A stretch of 64,000 nt of DNA. Source: Arcticibacter pallidicorallinus (GTDB lineage: Bacteria > Bacteroidota > Bacteroidia > Sphingobacteriales > Sphingobacteriaceae). The stretch lies in assembly GCF_003002875.1 (NCBI RefSeq), contig NZ_PVTH01000003.1:248001-312000 (forward strand). Reading direction: 5' to 3'. Shown in pieces: positions 16,092 through 24,409 of the stretch. The notes under the pieces are model-generated. The model made no database searches and was not told where the DNA came from. It worked only from the letters and a program-made list of their open reading frames with translations. Position numbers and translations under genes: made by a program. Within the stretch, counting starts at the first letter, position 1. Every line of letters begins with the position of its first letter.

Positions 16092-18911
16092 TTATTTACT
16101 TAAGTACATTGATTTCTCTTTGTAAAGCTTTACGAAGTATGGATCTTCCAGATCTTTTATAAAACGTATTGCCTCACCAGTAGACTTCATCTCAGGCCCT
16201 AATTGCTTTTCAACTTCAGGGAACTTATCAAAAGAGAAGACTGGCTCTTTGATGGCATAACCGATCAGCTTGCGCTCAATCTTGAAGTCCTTAAGCTTAT
16301 TAGCACCTAACATAATTTTCGCTGCAATATTGATATATGGAACATCGTAAGCCTTCGCGATAAACGGAACAGTCCGCGAAGCCCTTGGATTAGCTTCAAT
16401 CACATATACGTCCTCACCTTTGATCGCAAACTGGATATTTAGCAACCCTCTCACATCGAGAGCCTTCGCGAGCTTAATGGTATACTCTTCCATTAAATCG
16501 GTAACTTTCTTCGAAAGGTTGAAAGGGGGAAGAACTGCACTTGAGTCTCCAGAGTGGATACCTGCAGGTTCGATGTGCTCCATTAAACCAACGATATGTA
16601 CATCTTCACCATCGCAGATACTATCTGACTCCGCTTCTTCTGCACGATCCAGGAAATGATCAATCAGTACTCTGTTCCCAGGCAAATCACCGAGTAATTT
16701 CACTACCGCCTTTTCAAGATCTTCATCGTTGATGACAATGCTCATACCCTGACCACCCAATACATAACTCGGACGAACCAGGACAGGATAACCAACTTGT
16801 CTCGCTACATCGATAGCCTCTTCAGCACTCTCAGCAACACCGTATTTAGGATAAGGAATGTCAAGATCCTTCAACAGGTCAGAGAACCGGCCGCGATCTT
16901 CAGCTATATCCATGTTATTGAATGAAGTACCGATGATCTTGATGCCCTTTTCATGAAGCTTTTCAGCCATCTTAAGAGCTGTTTGACCTCCCAGCTGAAC
17001 GATCACACCTTCCGGCTTTTCAAGATCGATGATCTCGCGAACGTGCTCCCAGAATACAGGCTCAAAATAAAGCTTATCTGCCATATTGAAATCCGTAGAC
17101 ACTGTCTCAGGGTTACAGTTCACCATGATAGATTCATAGCCAGCTTCTTTAGCAGCTAAAAGACCGTGTACACAAGAATAATCAAACTCTATACCCTGCC
17201 CAATACGGTTGGGCCCCGATCCAAGCACAATGACTTTTTTCTTGTCAGACGGGAAAGACTCGTTCTCGTCTTCGTATGTGGAATAATAATAAGGTGTCTG
17301 TGCCTGAAACTCAGCAGCACAAGTATCAACCATCTTATAAACACGCTTGATACCCAGCTCTTTCCTGCGGTCATAAACATCGTCCTCAGTAACCGAGTTA
17401 CCCAGTAACCATGCAATCTGAACATCAGAATACCCCTTCTGCTTCAACGTCAGGAAGAAATCCCTTGGAATATTAGTCAGCGAATATCTCTTGATTTCTG
17501 TCTCCAAAGCAACAAGCTCCTGGATCTGAATAAGGAACCACTTATCTATCTTCGTAGCCTTGCGGATCGACTCAAGAGGCACGCCCATACTCATAGCATC
17601 CTTGATCAGGAACAATCTGTTCCAGCTTGGATGCTCCAGTCCGTGCATAATTTCATCCAGGTTGCGGCACTGCCGCCCGTCTGCACCCAAACCAGAACGG
17701 CCAATCTCAAGACTTTGTGTCGCCTTTTGAAGAGCCTCAATGAATGTACGACCGATTGCCATAACCTCACCAACAGACTTCATCTGAAGCCCCAGCTCCG
17801 TATTGGCACCCTTGAATTTATCAAAGTTCCATCTCGGAACCTTCACAATTACGTAATCGAGTGTAGGCTCGAAATAAGCCGATGTTGTTTTGGTGATCTG
17901 ATTCTCAACCTCATCAAGGTTGTATCCGATCGCAAGTTTCGCAGCGATCTTTGCAATTGGGTATCCGGTTGCCTTAGAGGCAAGAGCTGATGAACGAGAA
18001 ACCCGTGGATTGATTTCGATAGCAATAATCGATTCATCTGCAGGATTCACAGAAAACTGTACGTTACATCCACCTGCGAAATTACCAATGGCACGCATCA
18101 TCTTCATCGCCTGATTACGCATCTCCTGGTAACAACGATCGCTTAAGGTCATAGCCGGAGCAACGGTTATAGAGTCGCCGGTATGAACCCCCATCGGATC
18201 GAAATTCTCGATTGAACAGATAATAATCACATTATCCTTGCTGTCTCTCAATAATTCCAGTTCATACTCTTTCCATCCAAGAACCGCCTGCTCAACCAAT
18301 ACCTCATGGGTTGGAGAAGCTTGCAGACCCCGACTTAAAGCTGCATCGAAATCCTCTTTCTTGTGAACTATACCACCTCCGGTACCACCAAGAGTGTATG
18401 ACGGACGGATAACTAAAGGAAATCCTATCTCCTGAGCAGCTTCCTTACCTTCAAGAAAAGAGTTTGCAATTTTGGATGTCGCTACCCCAACGTTGATGTC
18501 CACCATAAGCTGGCGAAACTCCTCGCGGTTTTCTGTCTTTTCGATAGCTGCAACATCAACACCAATCACACGGACGTTATATTTAGCCCAGATGCCTCTT
18601 TCTTCCGCCTCTTTACAAAGATTTAACGCTGTTTGTCCTCCCATAGTTGGTAAAACAGCATCAATTTGACGCTCAGAAAGAATCTGCTCTAAACTCTCGC
18701 AATTAAGCGGAAGAAGATAAACGTGATCTCCGATCACTTTATCTGTCATAATGGTCGCCGGATTGGAATTAATTATAGAAACTTCTATCCCTTCATCTTT
18801 AAGAGATAAAGCCGCCTGCGATCCTGAATAATCGAATTCACAAGCTTGACCGATAATAATAGGCCCTGAACCGATGATCAGGACTGATTTAATGGATGGA
18901 TCTTTTGGCAT
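16092..18911 (-). CDS. carB: Carbamoyl-phosphate synthase large subunit lacking the C-terminal allosteric domain
   Basis: 939 aa against about 1070 for E. coli CarB. Both ATP-grasp synthetase halves are present (VLIIGSGPIIIGQACEFDYSG and the duplicate VIVLGSGPNRIGQGIEFDYS). The protein stops just after the second half (SMYLSK), where the UMP/ornithine-binding MGS-like domain would begin. The TAA is 3 bp from the terminator T-run, so this is not a frameshift artefact visible here. Supplies carbamoyl phosphate to arginine and pyrimidine synthesis. carA is not in the window. Confidence 0.94.
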   Translation of the reverse strand: MPKDPSIKSVLIIGSGPIIIGQACEFDYSGSQAALSLKDEGIEVSIINSNPATIMTDKVIGDHVYLLPLNCESLEQILSERQIDAVLPTMGGQTALNLCKEAEERGIWAKYNVRVIGVDVAAIEKTENREEFRQLMVDINVGVATSKIANSFLEGKEAAQEIGFPLVIRPSYTLGGTGGGIVHKKEDFDAALSRGLQASPTHEVLVEQAVLGWKEYELELLRDSKDNVIIICSIENFDPMGVHTGDSITVAPAMTLSDRCYQEMRNQAMKMMRAIGNFAGGCNVQFSVNPADESIIAIEINPRVSRSSALASKATGYPIAKIAAKLAIGYNLDEVENQITKTTSAYFEPTLDYVIVKVPRWNFDKFKGANTELGLQMKSVGEVMAIGRTFIEALQKATQSLEIGRSGLGADGRQCRNLDEIMHGLEHPSWNRLFLIKDAMSMGVPLESIRKATKIDKWFLIQIQELVALETEIKRYSLTNIPRDFFLTLKQKGYSDVQIAWLLGNSVTEDDVYDRRKELGIKRVYKMVDTCAAEFQAQTPYYYSTYEDENESFPSDKKKVIVLGSGPNRIGQGIEFDYSCVHGLLAAKEAGYESIMVNCNPETVSTDFNMADKLYFEPVFWEHVREIIDLEKPEGVIVQLGGQTALKMAEKLHEKGIKIIGTSFNNMDIAEDRGRFSDLLKDLDIPYPKYGVAESAEEAIDVARQVGYPVLVRPSYVLGGQGMSIVINDEDLEKAVVKLLGDLPGNRVLIDHFLDRAEEAESDSICDGEDVHIVGLMEHIEPAGIHSGDSSAVLPPFNLSKKVTDLMEEYTIKLAKALDVRGLLNIQFAIKGEDVYVIEANPRASRTVPFIAKAYDVPYINIAAKIMLGANKLKDFKIERKLIGYAIKEPVFSFDKFPEVEKQLGPEMKSTGEAIRFIKDLEDPYFVKLYKEKSMYLSK

Positions 18912-18938
18912 AGGGTTGTTAAAGTCAAAAGTTAAATC

Positions 18939-18954
18939 GAAGTCTTAAGACTTC
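18939..18954. promoter_or_regulatory. Perfect 16-bp palindrome upstream of carB
   Basis: GAAGTCTTAAGACTTC, 28 bp before the carB ATG. It could be an operator for a dimeric regulator or a hairpin. A TACCTTTG -7-type box on the minus strand (19019-19012) lies further upstream, so the palindrome would be in the 5' UTR. Confidence 0.4.
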
Positions 18955-19117
18955 ATAACCAGCGAGATTTCCTATGCTGTTTATGAAAATCCCGGCCTGA
19001 TTGTCGGGATGCAAAGGTAAGGAATAATAATACTTTTAATTATATAAAGTACAAAAAAAATAAACGTAAAATCTCGCTATGTAAAGTTAGATCCGCTCAT
19101 AGCCCTAATCTTCGTCC

Positions 19118-19147
19118 TTGCACCCACTTCCGGTTTTCATACCTTTG
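19118..19147 (+). promoter_or_regulatory. Promoter of pnuC
   Basis: TTG (19118-19120), 19-bp spacer, TACCTTTG (19140-19147). Predicted start near 19153, which makes the in-frame GTG at 19152 unlikely and favours ATG 19167. Confidence 0.7.
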
Positions 19148-19166
19148 CTGCGTGATCGCCTATAGC

Positions 19167-19772
19167 ATGAATTTTGGAGAACTTATTCTCAACCAGCTCA
19201 TCCAAACCTCAGCTCTGGAGTGGGTTGGAACAATTACCGGATTTCTTTGCGTTTACCTCGCAGCCCGCGAGAACATCCTGAATTGGCCTGTCTCGATTAT
19301 AAGCGTGCTTGCATACTCCGTTCTTTTCTTCCAATACCATCTTTTCGGTGACGCTGCCCTGCAAATTTATTTTCTCGGAACAGCACTCTATGGCTGGTAT
19401 TTCTGGAGAAAAAACAAGTCCGAAGATCAAAAGCCGGTAGTCTCGCTCAAACCGACAGAATACCTCATAGTCGGAGCTGCCGTCGTTACTTTATCAGGCC
19501 TGCTGGGTCTCTTTCTTGATCACTTCACCCCAACAGACGTTCCCTATATAGATGGGACTTGCACTGCAATCAGTTTCGTTGCACAAATTTTGCTTACAAG
19601 AAAAGTACTGCAAAACTGGATACTATGGATTATCGTCGATATTATCTACGTACCATTATATTTATATAAAGAACTTGCACTCACAGCTATCCTCTACGTG
19701 ATATTTCTATTTATCGCAGCAATGGGCTATAAAGACTGGAGAAAGACATGGAAAACAGCACAGACATCATAA
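19167..19772 (+). CDS. pnuC: Nicotinamide riboside transporter PnuC family
   Basis: 201 aa, about seven hydrophobic helices. Family features: WVGTITGFLCVYLAARENILNWP near the start, FFQYHLFGDAALQIYF, and a C-terminal WILWIIVDIIYVPLYLYK. PnuC-type carriers import vitamin B1/B3-like compounds by facilitated diffusion. The overlapping downstream NR-kinase gene indicates nicotinamide riboside as substrate; no TPP riboswitch is visible. Start chosen from the promoter position. Confidence 0.92.
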   Translation: MNFGELILNQLIQTSALEWVGTITGFLCVYLAARENILNWPVSIISVLAYSVLFFQYHLFGDAALQIYFLGTALYGWYFWRKNKSEDQKPVVSLKPTEYLIVGAAVVTLSGLLGLFLDHFTPTDVPYIDGTCTAISFVAQILLTRKVLQNWILWIIVDIIYVPLYLYKELALTAILYVIFLFIAAMGYKDWRKTWKTAQTS

Positions 19773-20287
19773 AGAAAATAGCAGTCGTAGGGCCAGAATC
19801 TACCGGAAAATCTACCATTTCGGCTCAACTGGCAGATTACTACCAAACCGTATGGGTGCCCGAATACTCCAGAGAGTACTGCAGCAAGCTCACCGGCCCA
19901 TGTAGCTGGGAGGATGAAATCAATATGTTCAAGGGACAACTGGCCCTGGAGGATGAACTATTACCGAAAGCAAATAAACTGCTCATCTGCGATACTACCT
20001 TCATAACAGTAAAGATCTGGAGTGATCATGTTTTCGGCAAAGCACCCGAAGAAGTCCTCACTGAACTGCCTCGTCGCCATTACGATCTCTACCTCCTGAT
20101 GGATATCGACCTTCCATGGGAAGATGACCCTTTAAGAAATTTCCCCGACCTCAGGGAGTACTTTATGACCATCTGGATGAAGGAACTTCAGGCGCTCAAC
20201 GCAAACTATTCGGTCATCAGCGGCACTTACGATGTGAGAAAAAAGAATGCAATTGATACAATTAACCAATTCTTTAACATCATTTAA
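19748..20287 (+). CDS. NadR-like ribosylnicotinamide kinase (AAA ATPase domain only)
   Basis: 179 aa with a P-loop VGPESTGKSTI (residues 14-24), resembling only the C-terminal kinase domain of NadR. The DNA-binding and NMN adenylyltransferase parts of NadR are absent. It should phosphorylate nicotinamide riboside to NMN, trapping what PnuC imports. It overlaps pnuC by 25 bp. Confidence 0.88.
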   Translation: MENSTDIIKKIAVVGPESTGKSTISAQLADYYQTVWVPEYSREYCSKLTGPCSWEDEINMFKGQLALEDELLPKANKLLICDTTFITVKIWSDHVFGKAPEEVLTELPRRHYDLYLLMDIDLPWEDDPLRNFPDLREYFMTIWMKELQALNANYSVISGTYDVRKKNAIDTINQFFNII

Positions 20288-20502
20288 CAGTCAATTCGAA
20301 GATTTTTCATAGTTTTACAATGATACCAATTAGCTTATGTGATAAGCAATCGTATGCAGGTTGACCGATTACAAGGTGAACAAATCTGCTTAATTAGGCA
20401 CAATGGAGACGAGGGAAAAGACTGGGATGTATTCATTTAGTGCCAGTTAATTTAATTACCGACTTAGCTCTCCTAAGTATACGTTCTTTTTAGTTAATGA
20501 TT

Positions 20503-20537
20503 AAAAAAACCTTCTGCTCTTCAGAAGGTTTTTTTTT
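20503..20537 (+). terminator. Terminator upstream of terC
   Basis: Stem CCTTCTG/CAGAAGG flanked by A-run and T-run (20503-20537), loop CTCTT. It closes the pnuC-kinase unit; the 215 bp before it hold nothing I can support. Confidence 0.85.
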
Positions 20538-20575
20538 GCACAACATTACTATATTCGCTTCGTAAAAAATCATCT

Positions 20576-21364
20576 ATGGAATTCTTATCGAACCCCGAAA
20601 TCTGGGTTTCTCTCTTAACCCTTACCGTCCTTGAGATCGTCTTAGGGATCGACAACATTATTTTTATATCGATTTTGTCCGGCAAACTGCCCGAACACCA
20701 GCAAAAAAAAGCACGACAAATCGGACTGGCTCTTGCCATGATTACGCGCATCTTGCTTCTACTCTCACTAAGCTGGGTAATGACACTTACCGATCCCCTC
20801 TTTAACTTAGGATCCCTGGTCGGCATTAGCAGTCCCGAATGGCTCGAGAAGCTGGCTATTTCAGGGCGCGACCTCATTCTCTTAACGGGAGGTCTATTTC
20901 TTATTTACAAAAGTACTGCCGAAATACACGACAAGCTCGAAGGACACGAACATGAAAGCGGCGTAAAAAAGGTCTATTCTTTTTCCGGCGTCCTTGCTCA
21001 GATATTAGTACTCGATGTCGTATTTTCTCTTGACTCCGTAATCACAGCAGTAGGTATGGCCGACGAGGTAATGGTAATGATTGCCGCAGTCGTCATCTCT
21101 ATTATCGTGATGATGTTCTCCGCCGGAAGCATCAGTGCCTTCGTGAACAAACATCCAACGGTTAAAATGCTTGCATTATCCTTCCTGCTCCTGATAGGCG
21201 TATCACTGATAGCAGAAGGTCTTGATCAACACATACCAAAAGGATATATTTATTTCGCGATGGCCTTCTCTGTGCTGGTTGAAATGCTTAACCTCAAAAT
21301 GAAAGGCAGCTCTCAAACGCCGGTAGCTCTGAAAAACTTCCCCGACGAAAGCAAAGAATCATAA
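20576..21364 (+). CDS. TerC family integral membrane protein
   Basis: 262 aa with about seven transmembrane helices. TerC-family repeats with conserved Asp in the membrane are visible: LGIDNIIFISIL near residue 27 and the related VFSLDSVITAVGMA near residue 150. These proteins are linked to metal (Mn) export or loading of secreted enzymes; the original name is tellurite resistance. Monocistronic between terminators. Confidence 0.92.
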   Translation: MEFLSNPEIWVSLLTLTVLEIVLGIDNIIFISILSGKLPEHQQKKARQIGLALAMITRILLLLSLSWVMTLTDPLFNLGSLVGISSPEWLEKLAISGRDLILLTGGLFLIYKSTAEIHDKLEGHEHESGVKKVYSFSGVLAQILVLDVVFSLDSVITAVGMADEVMVMIAAVVISIIVMMFSAGSISAFVNKHPTVKMLALSFLLLIGVSLIAEGLDQHIPKGYIYFAMAFSVLVEMLNLKMKGSSQTPVALKNFPDESKES

Positions 21365-21381
21365 TCCAGACATACCTGTTA

Positions 21382-21420
21382 AACAAATAAGGAGTGCCAA
21401 ATCGGCACTCTTTATTTGTT
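21382..21420. terminator. Bidirectional terminator between terC and rlmI-like gene
   Basis: GAGTGCC/GGCACTC stem, loop AAATC, extended by AACAAATAA/TTATTTGTT. The rlmI-like stop codon begins in its last base. Confidence 0.85.
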
Positions 21421-22607
21421 TAGACAATCCTGCAAAACAAACCCTTCAGATATTCTCCCTCGGGGAACGAAGACCTTACCGGGTGATCTTCTGGCTGACA
21501 GAACTGATATATATACTGAATTTCCTTTCCGGCGTCCAAAGCTGCCCAGGCCAATATCTGCTTAAAGTGACTAATATCCACTGCTCCCGAACAAGAAAAC
21601 GTCGCCAGTAAGCCCCCGCTGTTTAAAAGCCCCATTGCCATCCTGTTTAAATCTTTGTATGCTCTTGAAGCTTTGTCAAGCGATGAGCGGGAGGGCGCAT
21701 ACTTCGGAGGATCCAGTACGATGATATCAAACTTCTGTCCCTCCTCTTTCAATACGCGCAGATATTTATTCACATCCGACTGTATAGCCGTGTGCTTCGC
21801 TTCATCAAAACTATTGAGTACGATATTTTGCTTCAGCGTTTCTACAGCCAACGCAGAACTATCTACACTTGTCACTTCTGCCGCACCAATCTTTAAGGCA
21901 TTTAAGGTAAATCCGCCGGAATACGAGAAGCAATCGAGCACCCGTTTACCTTCCGCATACCCTGCAACAATTCTGCGGTTCTCCCGCTGGTCACAGAAAA
22001 ACCCGGACTTTTGTCCCTCCGCAATATTGATATGATACTTTAATCCGTTCTCCAACACCTCCACAAACTGAGGTGGTTCCTCTCCGTAAAGAATCCCAAA
22101 AGAGGCATCCATTCCATCGTGTGCCCTCGCAGAAGCATCGCTCCGGTCAAACACCCCCTTTACGTTTAAGAGACTAACAAGCTCATCTACGATAATCCCT
22201 TTCACTTTTTCAATCCCCGACGTCAGGATCTGCACCGAAAGATAATCAGCATACCGGTCCACAATCAGTCCAGGCAGAAAATCCGCTTCACTAAAAATCA
22301 GCCGGTAAGTATTGGTTCCGGTAGCCGACAACAAATCCTTACGGGCAGAAACCGCCCTTTGAACCCTCATCCTCCACCAAGACTCATCAATAGTAACCTG
22401 TTCATTCCATTCCAGGAGGCGCACAGCAACGCGGGACTGATCGTTGTAAAATCCCTTTGCCAGGAATTCCCCCGAATGATCCCTTACATCTACTATATCA
22501 CCGTTCTCCGGCTTTCCATTTATATGTTCAATCGCTCCCGAAAAAATCCATGGATGCAATTGACGCACTGCTTTTTCTTTTCCTTTTTTAAGACGCACTT
22601 CCGACAT
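21420..22607 (-). CDS. rlmI: RlmI-family 23S rRNA cytosine-C5 methyltransferase
   Basis: 395 aa. N-terminal PUA domain (residues 1-75, LKKGKEKAVRQLHPWIFSGAI), central RlmI-type domain with LIVDRYADYLSVQ, and a SAM Rossmann domain with RVLDCFSYSGGFTL and the DPPKYAPS catalytic motif. Likely modifies 23S rRNA C1962 or an equivalent. Confidence 0.9.
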   Translation of the reverse strand: MSEVRLKKGKEKAVRQLHPWIFSGAIEHINGKPENGDIVDVRDHSGEFLAKGFYNDQSRVAVRLLEWNEQVTIDESWWRMRVQRAVSARKDLLSATGTNTYRLIFSEADFLPGLIVDRYADYLSVQILTSGIEKVKGIIVDELVSLLNVKGVFDRSDASARAHDGMDASFGILYGEEPPQFVEVLENGLKYHINIAEGQKSGFFCDQRENRRIVAGYAEGKRVLDCFSYSGGFTLNALKIGAAEVTSVDSSALAVETLKQNIVLNSFDEAKHTAIQSDVNKYLRVLKEEGQKFDIIVLDPPKYAPSRSSLDKASRAYKDLNRMAMGLLNSGGLLATFSCSGAVDISHFKQILAWAALDAGKEIQYIYQFCQPEDHPVRSSFPEGEYLKGLFCRIV

Positions 22608-22663
22608 AAGATCAAAGGTAACACGATCGTATCAATTTATCGTATTACTGCTACATTTGCCTA

Positions 22664-22999
22664 ATGGAAGAGATTGCGTGGAATGACTTTGAAAAAGTCG
22701 AACTCCGGATAGGAACGATTCTGGAGGTATTACCATATCCGGAAGCGCGAAAGCCTGCTTATAAAATTAAGGCTGACTTTGGCATTTTCGGAGTAAAGTG
22801 GAGTAGCGCACAAATTACAAAACTATACTCCCCAGACGAATTAACAGGCAGGCAGATCATCGGCGTAACTAATTTTCCCAAGAAGCAGATCGGCAAATTT
22901 ATGTCCGAATTTCTAGTAACTGGTTTCGAGAATGAAAACGGCGATATCGTTCTGGCAGCAGTAGAGAAACCGGTTCCTAACGGTTCAAAATTAATTTAA
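22664..22999 (+). CDS. csaA: CsaA-type tRNA-binding protein
   Basis: 111 aa, a stand-alone EMAP-II/MetRS C-terminal tRNA-binding OB fold. Motifs: DFEKVELRIGTIL, WSSAQITKLY, GVTNFPKKQIGKFMSEFLV. CsaA has been proposed as a secretion chaperone; RNA binding is the sound part. It precedes tadA by 13 bp, so the two form a tRNA-related pair. Confidence 0.9.
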   Translation: MEEIAWNDFEKVELRIGTILEVLPYPEARKPAYKIKADFGIFGVKWSSAQITKLYSPDELTGRQIIGVTNFPKKQIGKFMSEFLVTGFENENGDIVLAAVEKPVPNGSKLI

Positions 23000-23012
23000 T
23001 ACAATCACCATT

Positions 23013-23483
23013 ATGAGATATATAAGCTTTACCGATGATCCAGTAACGCCACCTGATGAGATTTTTATGAAGGAAGCTCTCAGAGAAGCTGAAAAGGCCC
23101 TCGAGCAAGATGAGGTCCCTATAGGAGCTGTAATTGTCAGCAAGGGCAAAATTATCGGCCGTGGTCACAACCTTACCGAACGGCTTAACGACGTCACTGC
23201 ACACGCCGAAATGCAGGCTTTCACCGCCGCAGCTGGCTACCTGGGAGGAAAATACCTTAAAGACTGCACGTTGTACGTAACCATCGAACCCTGCGTAATG
23301 TGTGCGGGAGCATCCTACTGGACACAAATCAGCCGGATCGTTTACGGTGCAGAAGATGAAAAAAGAGGATTCAGCAAAATTAACAGCATCATTACCCATC
23401 CCAAAACAGAAATCACCGCAGGTGTCATGCAACAAGAGTGCGCCACCCTCATAAAAGATTTCTTCCTCAAGAAAAGAAAGTAA
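23013..23483 (+). CDS. tadA: tRNA(Arg) adenosine-34 deaminase / nucleoside deaminase
   Basis: 156 aa zinc deaminase. HAEMQAF holds the zinc His and proton-shuttle Glu; PCVMCAGA holds the two zinc Cys. It converts A34 to inosine in tRNA-Arg(ACG). Length and order fit TadA, though guanine-deaminase relatives share the motifs. Confidence 0.88.
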   Translation: MRYISFTDDPVTPPDEIFMKEALREAEKALEQDEVPIGAVIVSKGKIIGRGHNLTERLNDVTAHAEMQAFTAAAGYLGGKYLKDCTLYVTIEPCVMCAGASYWTQISRIVYGAEDEKRGFSKINSIITHPKTEITAGVMQQECATLIKDFFLKKRK

Positions 23484-23520
23484 ATTGACAATGAGCTGAA
23501 CAAATCACTTTTACAAAAGT

Positions 23521-23528
23521 TATATTTG
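23521..23528 (+). promoter_or_regulatory. -7 box of the sod promoter
   Basis: TATATTTG, 36 bp before the sod ATG; no clear -33 TTG. Confidence 0.5.
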
Positions 23529-23564
23529 TAGAGCTTAAAATTTTAACTCATAAAACGTAATATT

Positions 23565-24167
23565 ATGGCTTTTGAACTTCCTGCGTTACCATACGCATCT
23601 GATGCCCTTGAACCAAATATCGACAAAGCAACGATGGAAATCCACCATGGCAAGCATCACCAGGCTTATGTCGACAATTTGAATAAAGCTATCGCTGGTA
23701 CCGAAGCTGAAGGCAAAACAATAGAAGAAATATTAGCAAATATCTCTTCTTACGCTCCTGCTGTTCGCAACAACGGTGGCGGACACTACAACCACAGCTT
23801 ATTCTGGACAGTCTTAGGTCCTGATGGCGGTGGCGAACCTACAGGTGAACTGGCTGAAGCTATCAACGAGGCTTTCGGTTCATTCGAAGATTTCAAAAAG
23901 AAATTCGCTGAAGCTGGAGCAACACGTTTCGGATCAGGATGGGCTTGGTTATCGATCTCTTCTGAAGGTAAGCTTCAGGTTTCATCCACTCCAAACCAAG
24001 ACAACCCGCTGATGGATGTTGCCGAAGTTAAAGGAACTCCGATCCTTGGTCTTGACGTATGGGAACATGCTTACTACCTGAAATATCAGAACAAACGCCC
24101 TGACTATATAGCGGCTTTCTGGAACGCAGTAAACTGGTCTGCAGTTGCAGAGCGCTTCAAAAAATAA
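23565..24167 (+). CDS. sodA: Superoxide dismutase, Mn-type Fe/Mn family
   Basis: 200 aa. Metal ligands lie in [19 protein letters not shown] and LDVWEHAYY. The [13 protein letters not shown] segment and the outer-sphere Gln in TPNQDNPLM are typical of Mn rather than Fe enzymes; cambialistic use is possible. No signal peptide, so cytosolic. It neighbours oxyR and katA, an oxidative-stress cluster. Confidence 0.94.
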   Translation: MAFELPALPYASDALEPNIDKATMEIHHGKHHQAYVDNLNKAIAGTEAEGKTIEEILANISSYAPAVRNNGGGHYNHSLFWTVLGPDGGGEPTGELAEAINEAFGSFEDFKKKFAEAGATRFGSGWAWLSISSEGKLQVSSTPNQDNPLMDVAEVKGTPILGLDVWEHAYYLKYQNKRPDYIAAFWNAVNWSAVAERFKK

Positions 24168-24190
24168 GTTCTAAAAACATTTAGAGAAAA

Positions 24191-24220
24191 GTAGTGTACT
24201 AATCGTATACTACTTTTTTT
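24191..24220 (+). terminator. Terminator after sod, abutting the next start codon
   Basis: GTAGTGTAC/GTATACTAC stem (one G-U pair), loop TAATC, then seven T ending at 24220; the next ATG is at 24221. Confidence 0.8.
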
Positions 24221-24388
24221 ATGGAAAAGAAAATAACATACCTATCAGCGCTTTTATTTATCAGCATGCTGTCAAGCTGTGAGCTTGCCGGCGACATCTT
24301 CAAAGCAGGTGCCTACGTTGGAATATTCATGGTCGTGGCCGTGCTCATTTTGATCTACTGGCTATTCAGCTTTTTCAGAAGGAGATAA
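24221..24388 (+). CDS. 55-aa membrane-anchored mini-lipoprotein
   Basis: ATG 24221, TAA 24388. A signal peptide ends in the lipobox LSSC (Cys20), followed by ELAGDIFKAGAYVGIF, a transmembrane helix (about 33-52) and a basic end FFRRR. Similar tiny Bacteroidota proteins are often mislabelled phosphatidate cytidylyltransferase; this protein is far too small for that. Function unknown. No ribosome site is visible because the sod terminator T-run touches the ATG. Confidence 0.75.
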   Translation: MEKKITYLSALLFISMLSSCELAGDIFKAGAYVGIFMVVAVLILIYWLFSFFRRR

Positions 24389-24409
24389 AATACCGGAAGG
24401 CTGGATTAA

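Noticed and set aside
18912-19166. TPP or NAD riboswitch before pnuC
   Set aside because: The predicted pnuC transcript starts about 15 nt before the ATG, leaving no leader; no TPP core motif was found.
20288-20502. Short ORF ATG 20321 (about 14 codons) in the gap before terC
   Set aside because: No ribosome site, conservation clue or neighbouring attenuator layout linked to terC; the gap holds only a terminator I can support.
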